DNA of 64,000 nt, taken from positions 1 to 64,000 of the forward strand of contig SUWN01000007.1 in assembly GCA_015061465.1 (NCBI GenBank), in the 5' to 3' direction. A program made the translations under genes and the position numbers. Shown piece by piece: positions 1 through 8,161 of this stretch (the first letter of the stretch is position 1; each line of letters starts with the position of its first letter). The notes under the pieces were generated by a model. The model searched no databases, had not been told where the DNA came from, and worked only from the letters and a program-made list of their open reading frames with translations. This stretch comes from Treponema bryantii (GTDB taxonomy: Bacteria; Spirochaetota; Spirochaetia; Treponematales; Treponemataceae).

Positions 1-243
1 GACGTTTTGTTTTAGAACCTTACTTGTTCTATCTTTTCTTTCCTTCCCTTTTCTGTCAAAAAGCGTGTCGCTCTTGTGTTGTGCGACGGTGAATATGAAT
101 ATATACCTTTACTTAAAAAGTGTCAACACATATTTTAATTTTTTTTTAATTTTTTTAAACTTTTTTTTATTTTTTTGAAATATCTTTTTTATTAATTTTT
201 TTGACCGTCTTTTATACAAAGTTGTTAGCAACTAAATTAATAA
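1..243. other. AT-rich intergenic sequence
   Basis: No gene could be supported here. The stretch from about 120 to 230 is almost pure T and A. A small hairpin, GTCGC (67-71) with GCGAC (83-87), is the only local structure noticed. The left edge of the window may cut off an upstream gene. Confidence 0.5.
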
Positions 244-528
244 TATCAATTTCAGGAGTTTTGTTTTAACATATTTTCTCTTTTTATACAATCAAATTTT
301 GAAATTTTTATAAAAAAAAACACACACAACTGGATTTGTGATTTTACCGAATTTGATGGTCCAAACTATGGTGTGTATGAAGTTTCGAAAACTTACTTTG
401 AAACGACATTCTGGAACAGCTATGATGGCACGAAATCACCGTTGAAAGATTCTTATGAAACACAAAACCCATTGTTTGATATAAAGAAGACAAATAAAAA
501 AGGCGTCGAAACGCCTTTTTTATTTTAA
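244..528 (+). pseudogene. Open frame without start codon, possible 3' gene remnant
   Basis: A plus-strand frame stays open for about 94 codons after the TAA at 241-243 but contains no ATG, and no GTG or TTG start with a ribosome site was found. From 331 the translation looks protein-like (it begins WICDFTEFDGPNYGVYEVSK), rich in aromatic and acidic residues, like the end of an exported protein. Before 331 it is low-complexity. The frame reads through the terminator hairpin at 502-515 and stops at 526-528. I read it as the leftover 3' end of a decayed gene, but chance openness is possible and I do not recognise a family. Confidence 0.35.
492..526. terminator. Bidirectional rho-independent terminator
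   Basis: A GGCGT-CGAA-ACGCC hairpin at 502-515 is flanked by an A-rich run on the left and a T-run on the right, so it can work on both strands. It lies just downstream of the minus-strand lipoprotein gene ending at 539 and is its likely terminator. Confidence 0.8.
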
Positions 529-538
529 TTGGTTAGTG

Positions 539-1495
539 TTATTTTGACATACCTTGTTGTTGTTCGGCTTGGTACATTTCACGCGCAACTTCTTGCATTG
601 CCTTTACAGGGTTGATTTCAGCACTGCATGATGTGTGTTTTAATGCCGAAGCGGAAATATCGTGCATCGCCGCTAAAGAATTTGCTGTCATTGCAATGTT
701 AATGACTTGTTGAAGATCACTCACGGTAACATCATTTCCCATTGATGCAACAACACGTGCCAACATATTATCTATTTCATTGGTAATTTGTTGACATTTT
801 TGTTGGTCAATATCTTGGTTCAAATCAAATGGATTGTTAATAAGGTCTGTTGCCCAAGCATCATTAAGAATCTCTCTATTGTATTCATATTTATCCTTTT
901 GGCTACTAGGGACATTTTTATAATGACCCAAACCGTATCCAAATGATTCAGTCGCTAAGGTCTGATAACAAATTCTAAAATAGTGACGGTCATGGTTGTT
1001 GTCAATGTTGCGAATAATGTTTTCAAAAATGTAAACAGATGGTTGTGCCACACCCTTGATTGTTTTATCAAAGCTGTATGGGTTAGTGCTTTGTTCGTCC
1101 AAACGTTGGAATTGGTTATTTTGTTCTTCGTTGATAAATTGTGCAAAATAAGCTTCGGCAGCAGGGCGGTCCTTTAATGAATCGCTGAATTGATTAACCA
1201 AACCTTTCACGTAGGTTTCGCCTTTACCTAAGTAATGGTTAACACCTTTTGCCATATTCATATCAATACTTACGCCACCTTGACCAAAGAAATTATGTAC
1301 AAAATAATTGCCATTTCCTAATTTTACATCATATGGAATACCGTATTGTTCGTTGCTAGAGTTGTCTTGTTCTTTGCCTGTTTTTTCTGGTCCATTTAGA
1401 TTTGGACATCCCATTAACATAGTGCCAAGTGTAATTGCTACACCAATTTTTACGCTTTTTTTTAGGACGTTTTTCAATTTGTTTAATTTTTCCAT
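539..1495 (-). CDS. Putative lipoprotein of unknown function
   Basis: I do not recognise the family. The protein (318 aa from the chosen start) has a lysine-rich N-terminus, a hydrophobic segment and a lipobox ending LMGC, so Cys30 should be lipidated and the protein anchored to a membrane. The mature part is soluble, rich in Asn and Gln, with about four Cys and no clear motif. The ATG at 1495 is preferred over one 18 codons upstream, because AAGGA lies 8 nt before it and the signal peptide then starts properly. It is a single-gene unit with its own terminator at 492-526. Its role is unknown. Confidence 0.75.
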   Translation of the reverse strand: MEKLNKLKNVLKKSVKIGVAITLGTMLMGCPNLNGPEKTGKEQDNSSNEQYGIPYDVKLGNGNYFVHNFFGQGGVSIDMNMAKGVNHYLGKGETYVKGLVNQFSDSLKDRPAAEAYFAQFINEEQNNQFQRLDEQSTNPYSFDKTIKGVAQPSVYIFENIIRNIDNNHDRHYFRICYQTLATESFGYGLGHYKNVPSSQKDKYEYNREILNDAWATDLINNPFDLNQDIDQQKCQQITNEIDNMLARVVASMGNDVTVSDLQQVINIAMTANSLAAMHDISASALKHTSCSAEINPVKAMQEVAREMYQAEQQQGMSK

Positions 1496-1810
1496 GACTA
1501 TATTCCTTATAAAATCGAATAGAAAATTTCTATATTTTGCTACAAACATTAACTTGTTTTTGCTTCGAGTATTTGTGAAGTTTACTCGATTGTATCAATT
1601 ATACCCTTACATTTACTCGATGTCAAAATATTTTTAATGAATAAATCTCGATTAAACTGAGAATTATGACTAATTACCTTGATGATTTTAGAATGAATAT
1701 AACTTGCGAAGGCGTGGAGCCCCGTAGTTCTGGAGCAGATTTTCTGCGGAAGAATGAGCGTGAGCGAAGGGCGGAAGGCCGTTTTGTAATAGCGATGTCG
1801 CCCTGATAAT
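1496..1810. other. Intergenic region with GC-rich element
   Basis: This 315-bp gap separates the lipoprotein gene from the end of metH. From about 1700 to 1805 it is clearly more GC-rich than its surroundings. It holds a small hairpin (GCAGA at 1735-1739, TCTGC at 1743-1747) and two GCGAAG copies. Both strands are open: plus-strand 1666-1806 could encode 46 aa, and the minus strand reads through from 1862 to 1674. Neither has a good ribosome site. A dispersed intergenic repeat is the best guess. Confidence 0.4.
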
Positions 1811-4297
1811 TTATGAGAAGATTTTTGTGGCGTATTTTACGGTTTCCATGGCGTCTTTGCAATAAGCGTCGGCTCCTATCATATCGGCGTATTCTTGGGT
1901 GAGTACGGCGCCGCCCACGCAGATTTTGGTTTGTGGGGATTTTTGGCGGAGGAGTTTGATGGTTTGTTCCATGGCTGCGACGGTTGTGGTCATGAGTGCG
2001 GAAAGGCCGACTAATTTTACGTTATTTTGAAGGCAGGTTTCTACGATGGTTTCTGGTGGCACGTCTTTTCCGAGATCGATGACGTTGAAATCGTAGTTTT
2101 GCAAGAGAACTTTTACGATGTTTTTTCCGATGTCGTGAATGTCGCCTTTTACGGTTGCCAAAATAATTGTTCCGCGCGATGTGCCTTTTTGGCCGGTTTG
2201 TTCGATGTGGGCGCGGATTTGTGAGAATGCGTTTTTTGCGGCTTCGGCGGCCATTAATAATTGTGGTAGGAACATTGTTTTGTTTTCGAAGCATTTTCCG
2301 ACGTAATCGAGACCAGGTATTAAATGTTCGTTGATTATTGTAAGGCTGTCGGTTGTTTTTAATAATTCTTGTGTGTATTTTTCGCTGTCGGTTTTTAATC
2401 CGTGAATTATTGCGTTTGTTAATGCGGAAGTGGTTTGTTCAGCTTTGGATTCTGATGTTTGTGTTTGCGCGTTTGGTGTTGTTTGCGTTGTTTGTGCGAC
2501 GGAAGTTTGTTGTTGTATTTTTGTTTGTGCGTAGTTTTGGGCAAAATCGATATATTGCAAACATTGGTCGTCGTATCCTTGTAACAAATTGTATGTGTAG
2601 TACGCTTTTTTTGTTTCTAGGCTTAACGGATTCATAATTGCGGCTGTAAGTCCGTTTTGCATTGCCATTGTAAAAAATGTGGATGTTACGATTTCGCGTT
2701 CTGGAAGTCCGAATGAAATATTTGAGATTCCAAGGCTTGTTGTTCCGTTGTATTTTGTTGTGATTTGCTGAACTGTTTGTAGTGTTGCTTTTGCGGCGGA
2801 AGAATCAGAACTTACTGCCATTGCGAGTGGGTCGATGATTATATCCTTTGTTTGTAAGCCGTATTTTTTTGCTTCTGTGTAGATTTTTTCTGCGATTTTT
2901 ATTCGGCCTTCACTTGTTTCTGGGATTCCGTTTTCGTCTAATGTAAGTGCTACTACAAATCCGCCGTATTTTTTTACGAGTGGAAAAATTGCGTCCATCA
3001 CTTCTTGTTTGCCATTCACGGAATTTATCATTGCTTTTCCGTTGTAACGACGAAGTGCGGCTTCCATAACTTGTGGTTCTGTTGTGTCAATTTGCAAAGG
3101 AAGTTCTGTAACTGATTGTAATTCTTGCATTACTTGGAGCATCATTTTTTGCTCGTCGATTTCTGGAAGTCCAACGTTTACATCCAAAACTTGAGCGCCG
3201 GCTTTTTCTTGTTCTAAACCTTGATTTATGATGTATGAAATGTCGTTATTTCTGAGCGCTTCTTTGAATTTCTTTTTTCCGGTTGGATTTATGCGTTCGC
3301 CGATTAAAACTGTTGGTTTGTCTTTTTGGAAATATACAGTTTTTGTTCCTGATGAAATTACACTTAGATTTTTTTGTGTGATTGGCCGAATTTTTGCGTT
3401 TGATAATTTTTGCGTCAATTCTTTTATGTAAGTTGGATTTGTTCCGCAACATCCTCCGATTACACACGCGCCTAATTCTACAATTTGTTCCATTGTTTGA
3501 ACAAATTCTGTTGGTTCTACATCAAAAACAGTTTTTCCATTCTGAACTCGTGGCAAGCCTGCGTTTGGATTCACGATGATTGGCAGGCTAGAAACTTTTG
3601 ATAATTGAGAAACTACTGGCAACATTTGTTCTGGACCAAGACTGCAATTTATTCCGATTGCGTCTACGCCAAGCCCTTCTAACATTGCTACCATTGATTC
3701 GGGAGTGGCGCCGCTTAAAAGTCGCGCGTCTGAATCGTAAACGTTTGTTACAAAAATTGGCAAATCGATTTTATTTTCCTGCAAACTTTCTTTTGCGGCT
3801 AAAACTGCGGCTTTTGTTTCGTAGCCGTCGTTCATTGTTTCGATTAAAATACAATCGATTTTTTGTTTTAGAGCGATATTGAAACTTTTTTTGAAAATAT
3901 TCACGGCGTCTTCAAAATCTAAATCGCCAAGCGGTTTTAACAATTTTCCTGTGGATGAAATATCGTACGCAATAAAATATTCGTTTTTGTCAGAAGTTTG
4001 ATTTTCTTTTTGAATTTGATTTCGGGCATTATTTGCGTTTTGAATTGCAGACGTGATGATTTTTTCTAAATTCAGTGGAAATTTTATGGAAAGTGCGCCA
4101 AATGTGTTTGTTTTTATAATATTTGCGCCGGCTTTGTAATATTCGTAATGAAGTTGCTGGATTTTTTCTGGATGTGAAATATTCCAATTTTCAGAAAATT
4201 CGCCGGGTTTTAAGCCCCATTCTTGCAAAACGGTTCCTGTTCCTCCGTCAAAAAAGAGGATTTGTTTTCCTAAAATTTCTTTTAAATTTTTTTTCAT
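1811..4297 (-). CDS. metH: Cobalamin-dependent methionine synthase, without activation domain
   Basis: Transfers a methyl group from methyltetrahydrofolate through cobalamin to homocysteine, making methionine in the cytoplasm. Domains in order: homocysteine-binding barrel (about 1-300) with zinc ligands Cys218, Cys283 and Cys284; pterin-binding barrel (about 325-590, GERINPTG near 333); a Gln/Thr-rich linker (about 595-630); cobalamin cap and Rossmann domains (about 625-828) with the DxHxxG motif at Asp719, His721 and Gly724. At 828 aa it lacks the C-terminal AdoMet activation domain of E. coli MetH (over 1200 aa), so reactivation would need a separate protein not seen here. GGAGCAGAAG precedes the ATG. 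It lies 21 bp after ybaK, probably in one transcript. No cobalamin or SAM riboswitch was recognised upstream. metY (16316) belongs to the same pathway. Confidence 0.93.
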   Translation of the reverse strand: MKKNLKEILGKQILFFDGGTGTVLQEWGLKPGEFSENWNISHPEKIQQLHYEYYKAGANIIKTNTFGALSIKFPLNLEKIITSAIQNANNARNQIQKENQTSDKNEYFIAYDISSTGKLLKPLGDLDFEDAVNIFKKSFNIALKQKIDCILIETMNDGYETKAAVLAAKESLQENKIDLPIFVTNVYDSDARLLSGATPESMVAMLEGLGVDAIGINCSLGPEQMLPVVSQLSKVSSLPIIVNPNAGLPRVQNGKTVFDVEPTEFVQTMEQIVELGACVIGGCCGTNPTYIKELTQKLSNAKIRPITQKNLSVISSGTKTVYFQKDKPTVLIGERINPTGKKKFKEALRNNDISYIINQGLEQEKAGAQVLDVNVGLPEIDEQKMMLQVMQELQSVTELPLQIDTTEPQVMEAALRRYNGKAMINSVNGKQEVMDAIFPLVKKYGGFVVALTLDENGIPETSEGRIKIAEKIYTEAKKYGLQTKDIIIDPLAMAVSSDSSAAKATLQTVQQITTKYNGTTSLGISNISFGLPEREIVTSTFFTMAMQNGLTAAIMNPLSLETKKAYYTYNLLQGYDDQCLQYIDFAQNYAQTKIQQQTSVAQTTQTTPNAQTQTSESKAEQTTSALTNAIIHGLKTDSEKYTQELLKTTDSLTIINEHLIPGLDYVGKCFENKTMFLPQLLMAAEAAKNAFSQIRAHIEQTGQKGTSRGTIILATVKGDIHDIGKNIVKVLLQNYDFNVIDLGKDVPPETIVETCLQNNVKLVGLSALMTTTVAAMEQTIKLLRQKSPQTKICVGGAVLTQEYADMIGADAYCKDAMETVKYATKIFS

Positions 4298-4318
4298 CTT
4301 CTGCTCCGAAACGTTTTT

Positions 4319-4801
4319 TTATAATGCCAAATCTACAAATTGCGCGTTTGTAGCTTTTGCTAAATCTGCGGGTGAAATAATCAACTGAACGCCACGCTGT
4401 CCGGCACTTATACAAATTTCATCTTGTAAAGTTGCCATTTCGTCTATAAAAGTTGGATATTGTTTTTTCATTCCAAGTGGTGAACATCCGCCACGAATGT
4501 AGCCGGTGAGTGATTGCAATTCTTCTGGTTTGATTGGATTAATCTCTTTACAACCTACAATTGCGCGAGCTTTTTTTAGATTGATTTCTACATCGGCGCT
4601 CTGGCAAAAAACAAAAATTTCTTTGGAATCTGTTCGCATTACAATTGTTTTGTAAACAGAATCTGGATTTACACCCAATTTTTGCGCAGTTTGAAGAGCA
4701 GCGCCTTTGGAAAGTTCATGGTCTAAATTATCATCATATTCACGAACTTGATACGGAATTTTTAATCCATCTAAAATTCGCATTGCGTTTGTTTTTTTCA
4801 T
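4319..4801 (-). CDS. ybaK: YbaK/EbsC-family aminoacyl-tRNA deacylase
   Basis: The 160-aa protein matches the YbaK/EbsC family, which removes cysteine mischarged onto tRNA-Pro. The VYKTIV segment carries the conserved Lys, and the RGGCSPLGMKK loop is the family's glycine-rich GxxPxG-type loop. Its length is normal for a free-standing YbaK. No Shine-Dalgarno precedes the ATG. Instead a -10-like TAAAAT ends 6 nt before it, so the mRNA may be leaderless. It is the first gene of a two-gene unit with metH. ProX and other close homologues share the fold, so the exact tRNA substrate is inferred. Confidence 0.9.
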   Translation of the reverse strand: MKKTNAMRILDGLKIPYQVREYDDNLDHELSKGAALQTAQKLGVNPDSVYKTIVMRTDSKEIFVFCQSADVEINLKKARAIVGCKEINPIKPEELQSLTGYIRGGCSPLGMKKQYPTFIDEMATLQDEICISAGQRGVQLIISPADLAKATNAQFVDLAL

Positions 4802-4807
4802 AAAATT

Positions 4808-4835
4808 ATTTTACATTTTTTTAGTGCGATGTAAA
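4808..4835 (-). promoter_or_regulatory. Promoter for ybaK-metH
   Basis: On the minus strand TTTACA (4835-4830) and TAAAAT (4813-4808) are separated by 16 nt. The -10 box ends 6 nt before the ybaK ATG, which puts the predicted transcription start at or next to the start codon. Confidence 0.5.
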
Positions 4836-4843
4836 AGTGGTTT

Positions 4844-6793
4844 TTATCTTCGTTCTTTGTGAAATCTGCGTTTTTCTATGTATTGTTGTTCATCTGCGCG
4901 TTTGAGCAACTCTTTTAATTCAAAATTTTCTTTGTTGAATTCTACAGCGCCCAAACTTATAGAAATAGAAAATGGTAAATCACTCTGATAACAAACAGAA
5001 ACTGCAATTTTATTCACTTTTTCTCTGATAGAATCGAGAGAATCTAATTTTGCACTTGTAATTACGATTGCAAATTCATCACCGCTCAAACGTCCAATAA
5101 CGTCATTTGACCTAAACGCTTTTTTTAGAACTTCGGCTTGATGTTGGATTGCAATATCGCCCATTTCGTGTCCGTAAGTATCGTTTATTGTTTTTAGTCC
5201 GTTCATATCACCAAAAACAACTAAACCGACCAAATTCATTTCAAGCGCAAAATCGATGGCTTTTTGTCCAGCTTCCATGAATCCGCGTCTATTTAAAACG
5301 TTTGCAAGTTCATCAAGTTTAGATTGCTCATTTAAGTTTTTGTAACGATTTTGCAAAATTTTATTTTCTTTGGACAATCTTTTACTTTCTTCAACTTTTT
5401 CTGTAAATTCGTACGCTTGCGAAATTGCATTTGATAAAAGTTTTAAGAAAATACTGTTATGAACATACATTTTTGTTTCTATTCGGCAAATAATGTAACC
5501 ATATTGGTTTTCACCGTAGAAAATTGGTTGCATTACATATTGACCTTTTTTATTTTGGAAAATATTTTCTGGCAACATTTGGTCATTTGGATTGAAACTT
5601 ATATTTTTATTAATTTGGCGTTCTCCTGTTTCCAAATCAATAGCAACTCCAAGTTTTACTCTATTTGGCAAATAAAAACTATTTGCTTTTTTTAGAATAA
5701 TTGGAGTATCATACAAACAAACTGCCGCTGCTAAAAAATTTGTAGATTTAAGAATCATTTCAAATTTATCAAACAATTCTGTCAAAACATCTGCACGTTG
5801 CAATAAATCCATTGAATAATACAAACTTGAAGTAAATTTTATTCCCTCTATATATTCCTCAACTGTTTGTGGTTTGTTTGAAGCAATTTCATTTTGTACA
5901 CTTTGCTTTGATTCATATTTACATCCACATGATTCTCTATAACAAGCGATTACTTGAGTTTTTGTTGCATCCGGAATTTTTTCGCCATTTATTACTTGAT
6001 ATGCTAATTCTGCACAAGTTCGGCCTTGTGTATAAATTTGCTGGTCAATTGTTGATAAAGTTAGATTATTTCTTTTAGATTGCGCTATATTATCATAACC
6101 AAAAACTTTTACATCATCAGGAACTTTTAAACCTAACTGTTCTAGCGCAGAAATACACCCAAAAGCCATCATATCATTTGAAGCAAGAACTGCGTCAAAA
6201 TTAACCTTTTCTTTAGAAGGATATTTTTCTAACAAAAAGTGACGGGCATGTTCAAACGTCATGTACAAACAATCGAACGACAGGGCATCAGAATATTCCA
6301 AGCCGTTATTTTTCAATCCCTTTTTGTATGCCTCAAATCTGATTTTACCTTCAACAGAAACATCTGGATTTGCAGCTGCAAAAGCAATTTTTTTACAACC
6401 ATGTTCTTTTGCTAAATGTCCGATTATTTCTGTATAAACGTCTTCACAACCAGAATATGTATGATAACTACCTTCTAACGGCAGAGGAATTGCCATGGAA
6501 ATTATTTTTTTTGATTTTAGTGGTTCCAAATATTCAGCCAATTTTTCAGAAGGAATTGTCGAACAAAATCCACCAGACAAAACAATTACAACATCAATTT
6601 CTTTTGCTTTTAAAATTTGTGTTGAAGCAAAATATTGATACTCATAATAACCAGTAGAAAAATCTGGCAAGCGAATTTGACTGATAATCAAATTTACATC
6701 TTTGTCTTTTAAATAATCATAAATGCCATCTAACGCTTCTTGTGCATATTCGATAGCAAAATCTTGTACAAGCACGACAATATTTCTTTCCAT
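4844..6793 (-). CDS. LacI-like sugar-sensor and GGDEF diguanylate cyclase fusion
   Basis: Residues 1-290 resemble the periplasmic-binding-protein-like ligand domain of LacI/GalR regulators (KVFGYDNIAQSKRNNLTLST near 229), but there is no DNA-binding helix-turn-helix and no signal peptide or membrane segment. A middle region (about 320-460) may be GAF-like. A short coiled coil (about 465-495) leads into a GGDEF domain (about 495-649) with active-site SGDEF at 570-574. An inhibitory I-site, RSND, sits at 561-564, five residues before it. The protein should make c-di-GMP in the cytoplasm in response to a small ligand, perhaps a sugar. The gene is divergent from the epimerase at 6920, with 126 bp shared upstream. 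It lacks a Shine-Dalgarno and may be leaderless. The ligand is unknown. Confidence 0.88.
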   Translation of the reverse strand: MERNIVVLVQDFAIEYAQEALDGIYDYLKDKDVNLIISQIRLPDFSTGYYEYQYFASTQILKAKEIDVVIVLSGGFCSTIPSEKLAEYLEPLKSKKIISMAIPLPLEGSYHTYSGCEDVYTEIIGHLAKEHGCKKIAFAAANPDVSVEGKIRFEAYKKGLKNNGLEYSDALSFDCLYMTFEHARHFLLEKYPSKEKVNFDAVLASNDMMAFGCISALEQLGLKVPDDVKVFGYDNIAQSKRNNLTLSTIDQQIYTQGRTCAELAYQVINGEKIPDATKTQVIACYRESCGCKYESKQSVQNEIASNKPQTVEEYIEGIKFTSSLYYSMDLLQRADVLTELFDKFEMILKSTNFLAAAVCLYDTPIILKKANSFYLPNRVKLGVAIDLETGERQINKNISFNPNDQMLPENIFQNKKGQYVMQPIFYGENQYGYIICRIETKMYVHNSIFLKLLSNAISQAYEFTEKVEESKRLSKENKILQNRYKNLNEQSKLDELANVLNRRGFMEAGQKAIDFALEMNLVGLVVFGDMNGLKTINDTYGHEMGDIAIQHQAEVLKKAFRSNDVIGRLSGDEFAIVITSAKLDSLDSIREKVNKIAVSVCYQSDLPFSISISLGAVEFNKENFELKELLKRADEQQYIEKRRFHKERR

Positions 6794-6803
6794 AACTATG
6801 CAT

Positions 6804-6831
6804 ATTTTAACAGAAATTCTTTAGATTTCAA
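6804..6831 (-). promoter_or_regulatory. Promoter for the GGDEF sensor gene
   Basis: On the minus strand TTGAAA (6831-6826) and TAAAAT (6809-6804) are 16 nt apart. Only 10 nt separate the -10 from the ATG at 6793, which predicts a leader of about 4 nt. Confidence 0.55.
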
Positions 6832-6852
6832 GTTTTTAACTTCTTATTTTGC

Positions 6853-6881
6853 TTGTAATTACGCTCTTTTGTAGTTATAAT
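6853..6881 (+). promoter_or_regulatory. Promoter for the 2-epimerase gene
   Basis: TTGTAA (6853-6858) and a perfect TATAAT (6876-6881) are 17 nt apart. The repeat motif at 6890-6906 sits just downstream, around the predicted start of transcription. Confidence 0.6.
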
Positions 6882-6889
6882 TCTAATTA

Positions 6890-6906
6890 ACTTAAATTTA
6901 CTTAAA
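6890..6906 (+). promoter_or_regulatory. 17-bp motif shared with the GH130 gene
   Basis: ACTTAAATTTACTTAAA is a tandem of ACTTAAA with a 10-bp period. The same 17 bases occur in reverse complement at 26095-26111, upstream of the phosphorylase gene that acts in the same pathway. Here the motif overlaps the start of the transcript, a position that suits a repressor. The site is AT-rich, so chance is not excluded. Confidence 0.45.
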
Positions 6907-6919
6907 TTAGAGGTAATTT

Positions 6920-8161
6920 ATGAACAAGGATTTTTATAATTCAGTTAAAAGTGAGTTATTTAGCAACATTTTGCCCTATTGGGATAAATTTTCTAGAGAC
7001 TTAGAAAACCCCGGCTTTTATGGCGAAATTGATAATGACAATATTCAAAACAAAGAAATTGATCGGTCAATTGTTATGACTTCTAGATTTTTGTGGACAT
7101 ATAGCGCAGTTGCAAGATTAACAAAAAATTCAAATTTTCTACAAATGGCAGATTTTGCATACGACGTCATTTGCAAAAAATATTGGGATAAAAATAATCA
7201 CGGAGTTTTTTGGTCAGTCTTTCCAAATGGAAATCCTTGTGTTTCTAAAAAACAGATTTACGGTGAAGCATTTTGTTGTTACGGGTTAAGTGAATATGCA
7301 GCCGCAACAAAAGAATTAAGAAAAGATAACGAAAAATCAGAAAATGCGATGAATCTTGCGGTGGAAATTTTTGATTTGATTGAAAAATACGCTTTGGATA
7401 AAAAAAATGGCGGATACATCGAAGCTTTGGCAGAAGATTGGAAGCCGACAAATGATTTAATTCTTTCTGATAAAGATATGAACTGCCCAAAATCAATGAA
7501 TACAAATCTTCACGTTATGGAAGCTTACACAAATTTATACAGAACTTTGCCCGTTGTTTTTGCAGACAAACTTGAATTAAAATCGCGCGTTGGAAATTCA
7601 TTAAAAAATCTTGTTTTAATCACTGTAGAAAAAATTTTGCAGAAAAATGCGCACCTTGGTTTATTTTTTGATATGGATTGGAATCTTTTAGAAACAGAAA
7701 TTTCTTATGGACACGACATCGAAGCAAGTTGGCTTTTATGGGAAGCGGCTGAAGAATTAAAAGATGAAAGTTTAAAATCACAAATTAGAGAAACTGTTTT
7801 AAAAATTGCTCAAGTTGCTTTGGAAGAAGGAACTGACAAAGAAAGTGGCGCAATGGAAAATTTCTTAAAAGACGGAATTAAAGACAGAACTCGCGTTTGG
7901 TGGAATCAGGCAGAAGCATTAAACGGATTTTACAACGCGTGGGAAATGACTGGCGATGAAAAATATAAAAACGCTTGTCTTTCTCAGTGGGATTGGATTA
8001 TAAATCATCAAGTTGATAAAATTGGTGGTGAATGGTGGGCTAATATCGACGTGAACGGAAATCCTGATTTAAAAGAACCAAAGGGCGGAAATTGGAAAAC
8101 CTCGTACCATTCGGCACGAGGTTGCATGGAATTATTAAGAAGAAGTAATTTTCTCTCTTAA
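6920..8161 (+). CDS. Cellobiose/mannobiose 2-epimerase (AGE family)
   Basis: An (alpha/alpha)6-barrel protein of 413 aa in the N-acylglucosamine 2-epimerase superfamily, closest by motif to cellobiose 2-epimerases. These turn the reducing-end glucose of beta-1,4 disaccharides into mannose or the reverse. Expected catalytic histidines are His198 (TNLHVMEAY), His265 (YGHDIEASW) and His397 (SYHSARG), with spacing like characterised enzymes. No signal peptide is present, so it acts in the cytoplasm. AGAGG precedes the ATG. Paired with the GH130 phosphorylase at 26191 it would convert mannobiose to mannosylglucose for phosphorolysis. The neighbours are unrelated apart from the divergent sugar-sensor cyclase. 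The 3' end overlaps pth by 4 bp. Cellobiose versus mannobiose preference cannot be read from the sequence. Confidence 0.88.
   Translation: MNKDFYNSVKSELFSNILPYWDKFSRDLENPGFYGEIDNDNIQNKEIDRSIVMTSRFLWTYSAVARLTKNSNFLQMADFAYDVICKKYWDKNNHGVFWSVFPNGNPCVSKKQIYGEAFCCYGLSEYAAATKELRKDNEKSENAMNLAVEIFDLIEKYALDKKNGGYIEALAEDWKPTNDLILSDKDMNCPKSMNTNLHVMEAYTNLYRTLPVVFADKLELKSRVGNSLKNLVLITVEKILQKNAHLGLFFDMDWNLLETEISYGHDIEASWLLWEAAEELKDESLKSQIRETVLKIAQVALEEGTDKESGAMENFLKDGIKDRTRVWWNQAEALNGFYNAWEMTGDEKYKNACLSQWDWIINHQVDKIGGEWWANIDVNGNPDLKEPKGGNWKTSYHSARGCMELLRRSNFLS
8098..8123. terminator. Stem-loop at the convergent epimerase/pth ends
   Basis: AACCTCGT (8098-8105) and ACGAGGTT (8116-8123) form a perfect 8-bp stem with a 10-nt loop inside the end of the epimerase gene. 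Read on the minus strand it is followed by TTTTCC-like sequence and could end the pth operon. The T-run is short, so this is tentative. Confidence 0.3.

Noticed and set aside
1674-1862. 62-codon minus-strand frame overlapping the end of metH
   Set aside because: It overlaps metH in another frame and is better explained by the GC-rich element.
4298-4318. SAM or cobalamin riboswitch before metH
   Set aside because: Only 21 bp separate metH from ybaK, and no riboswitch core was seen before ybaK or metY.
8098-8123. Stem-loop in the epimerase end as a strong terminator
   Set aside because: The stem is perfect, but only four T follow on the minus strand and none on the plus strand, so it is kept only as a low-confidence feature.
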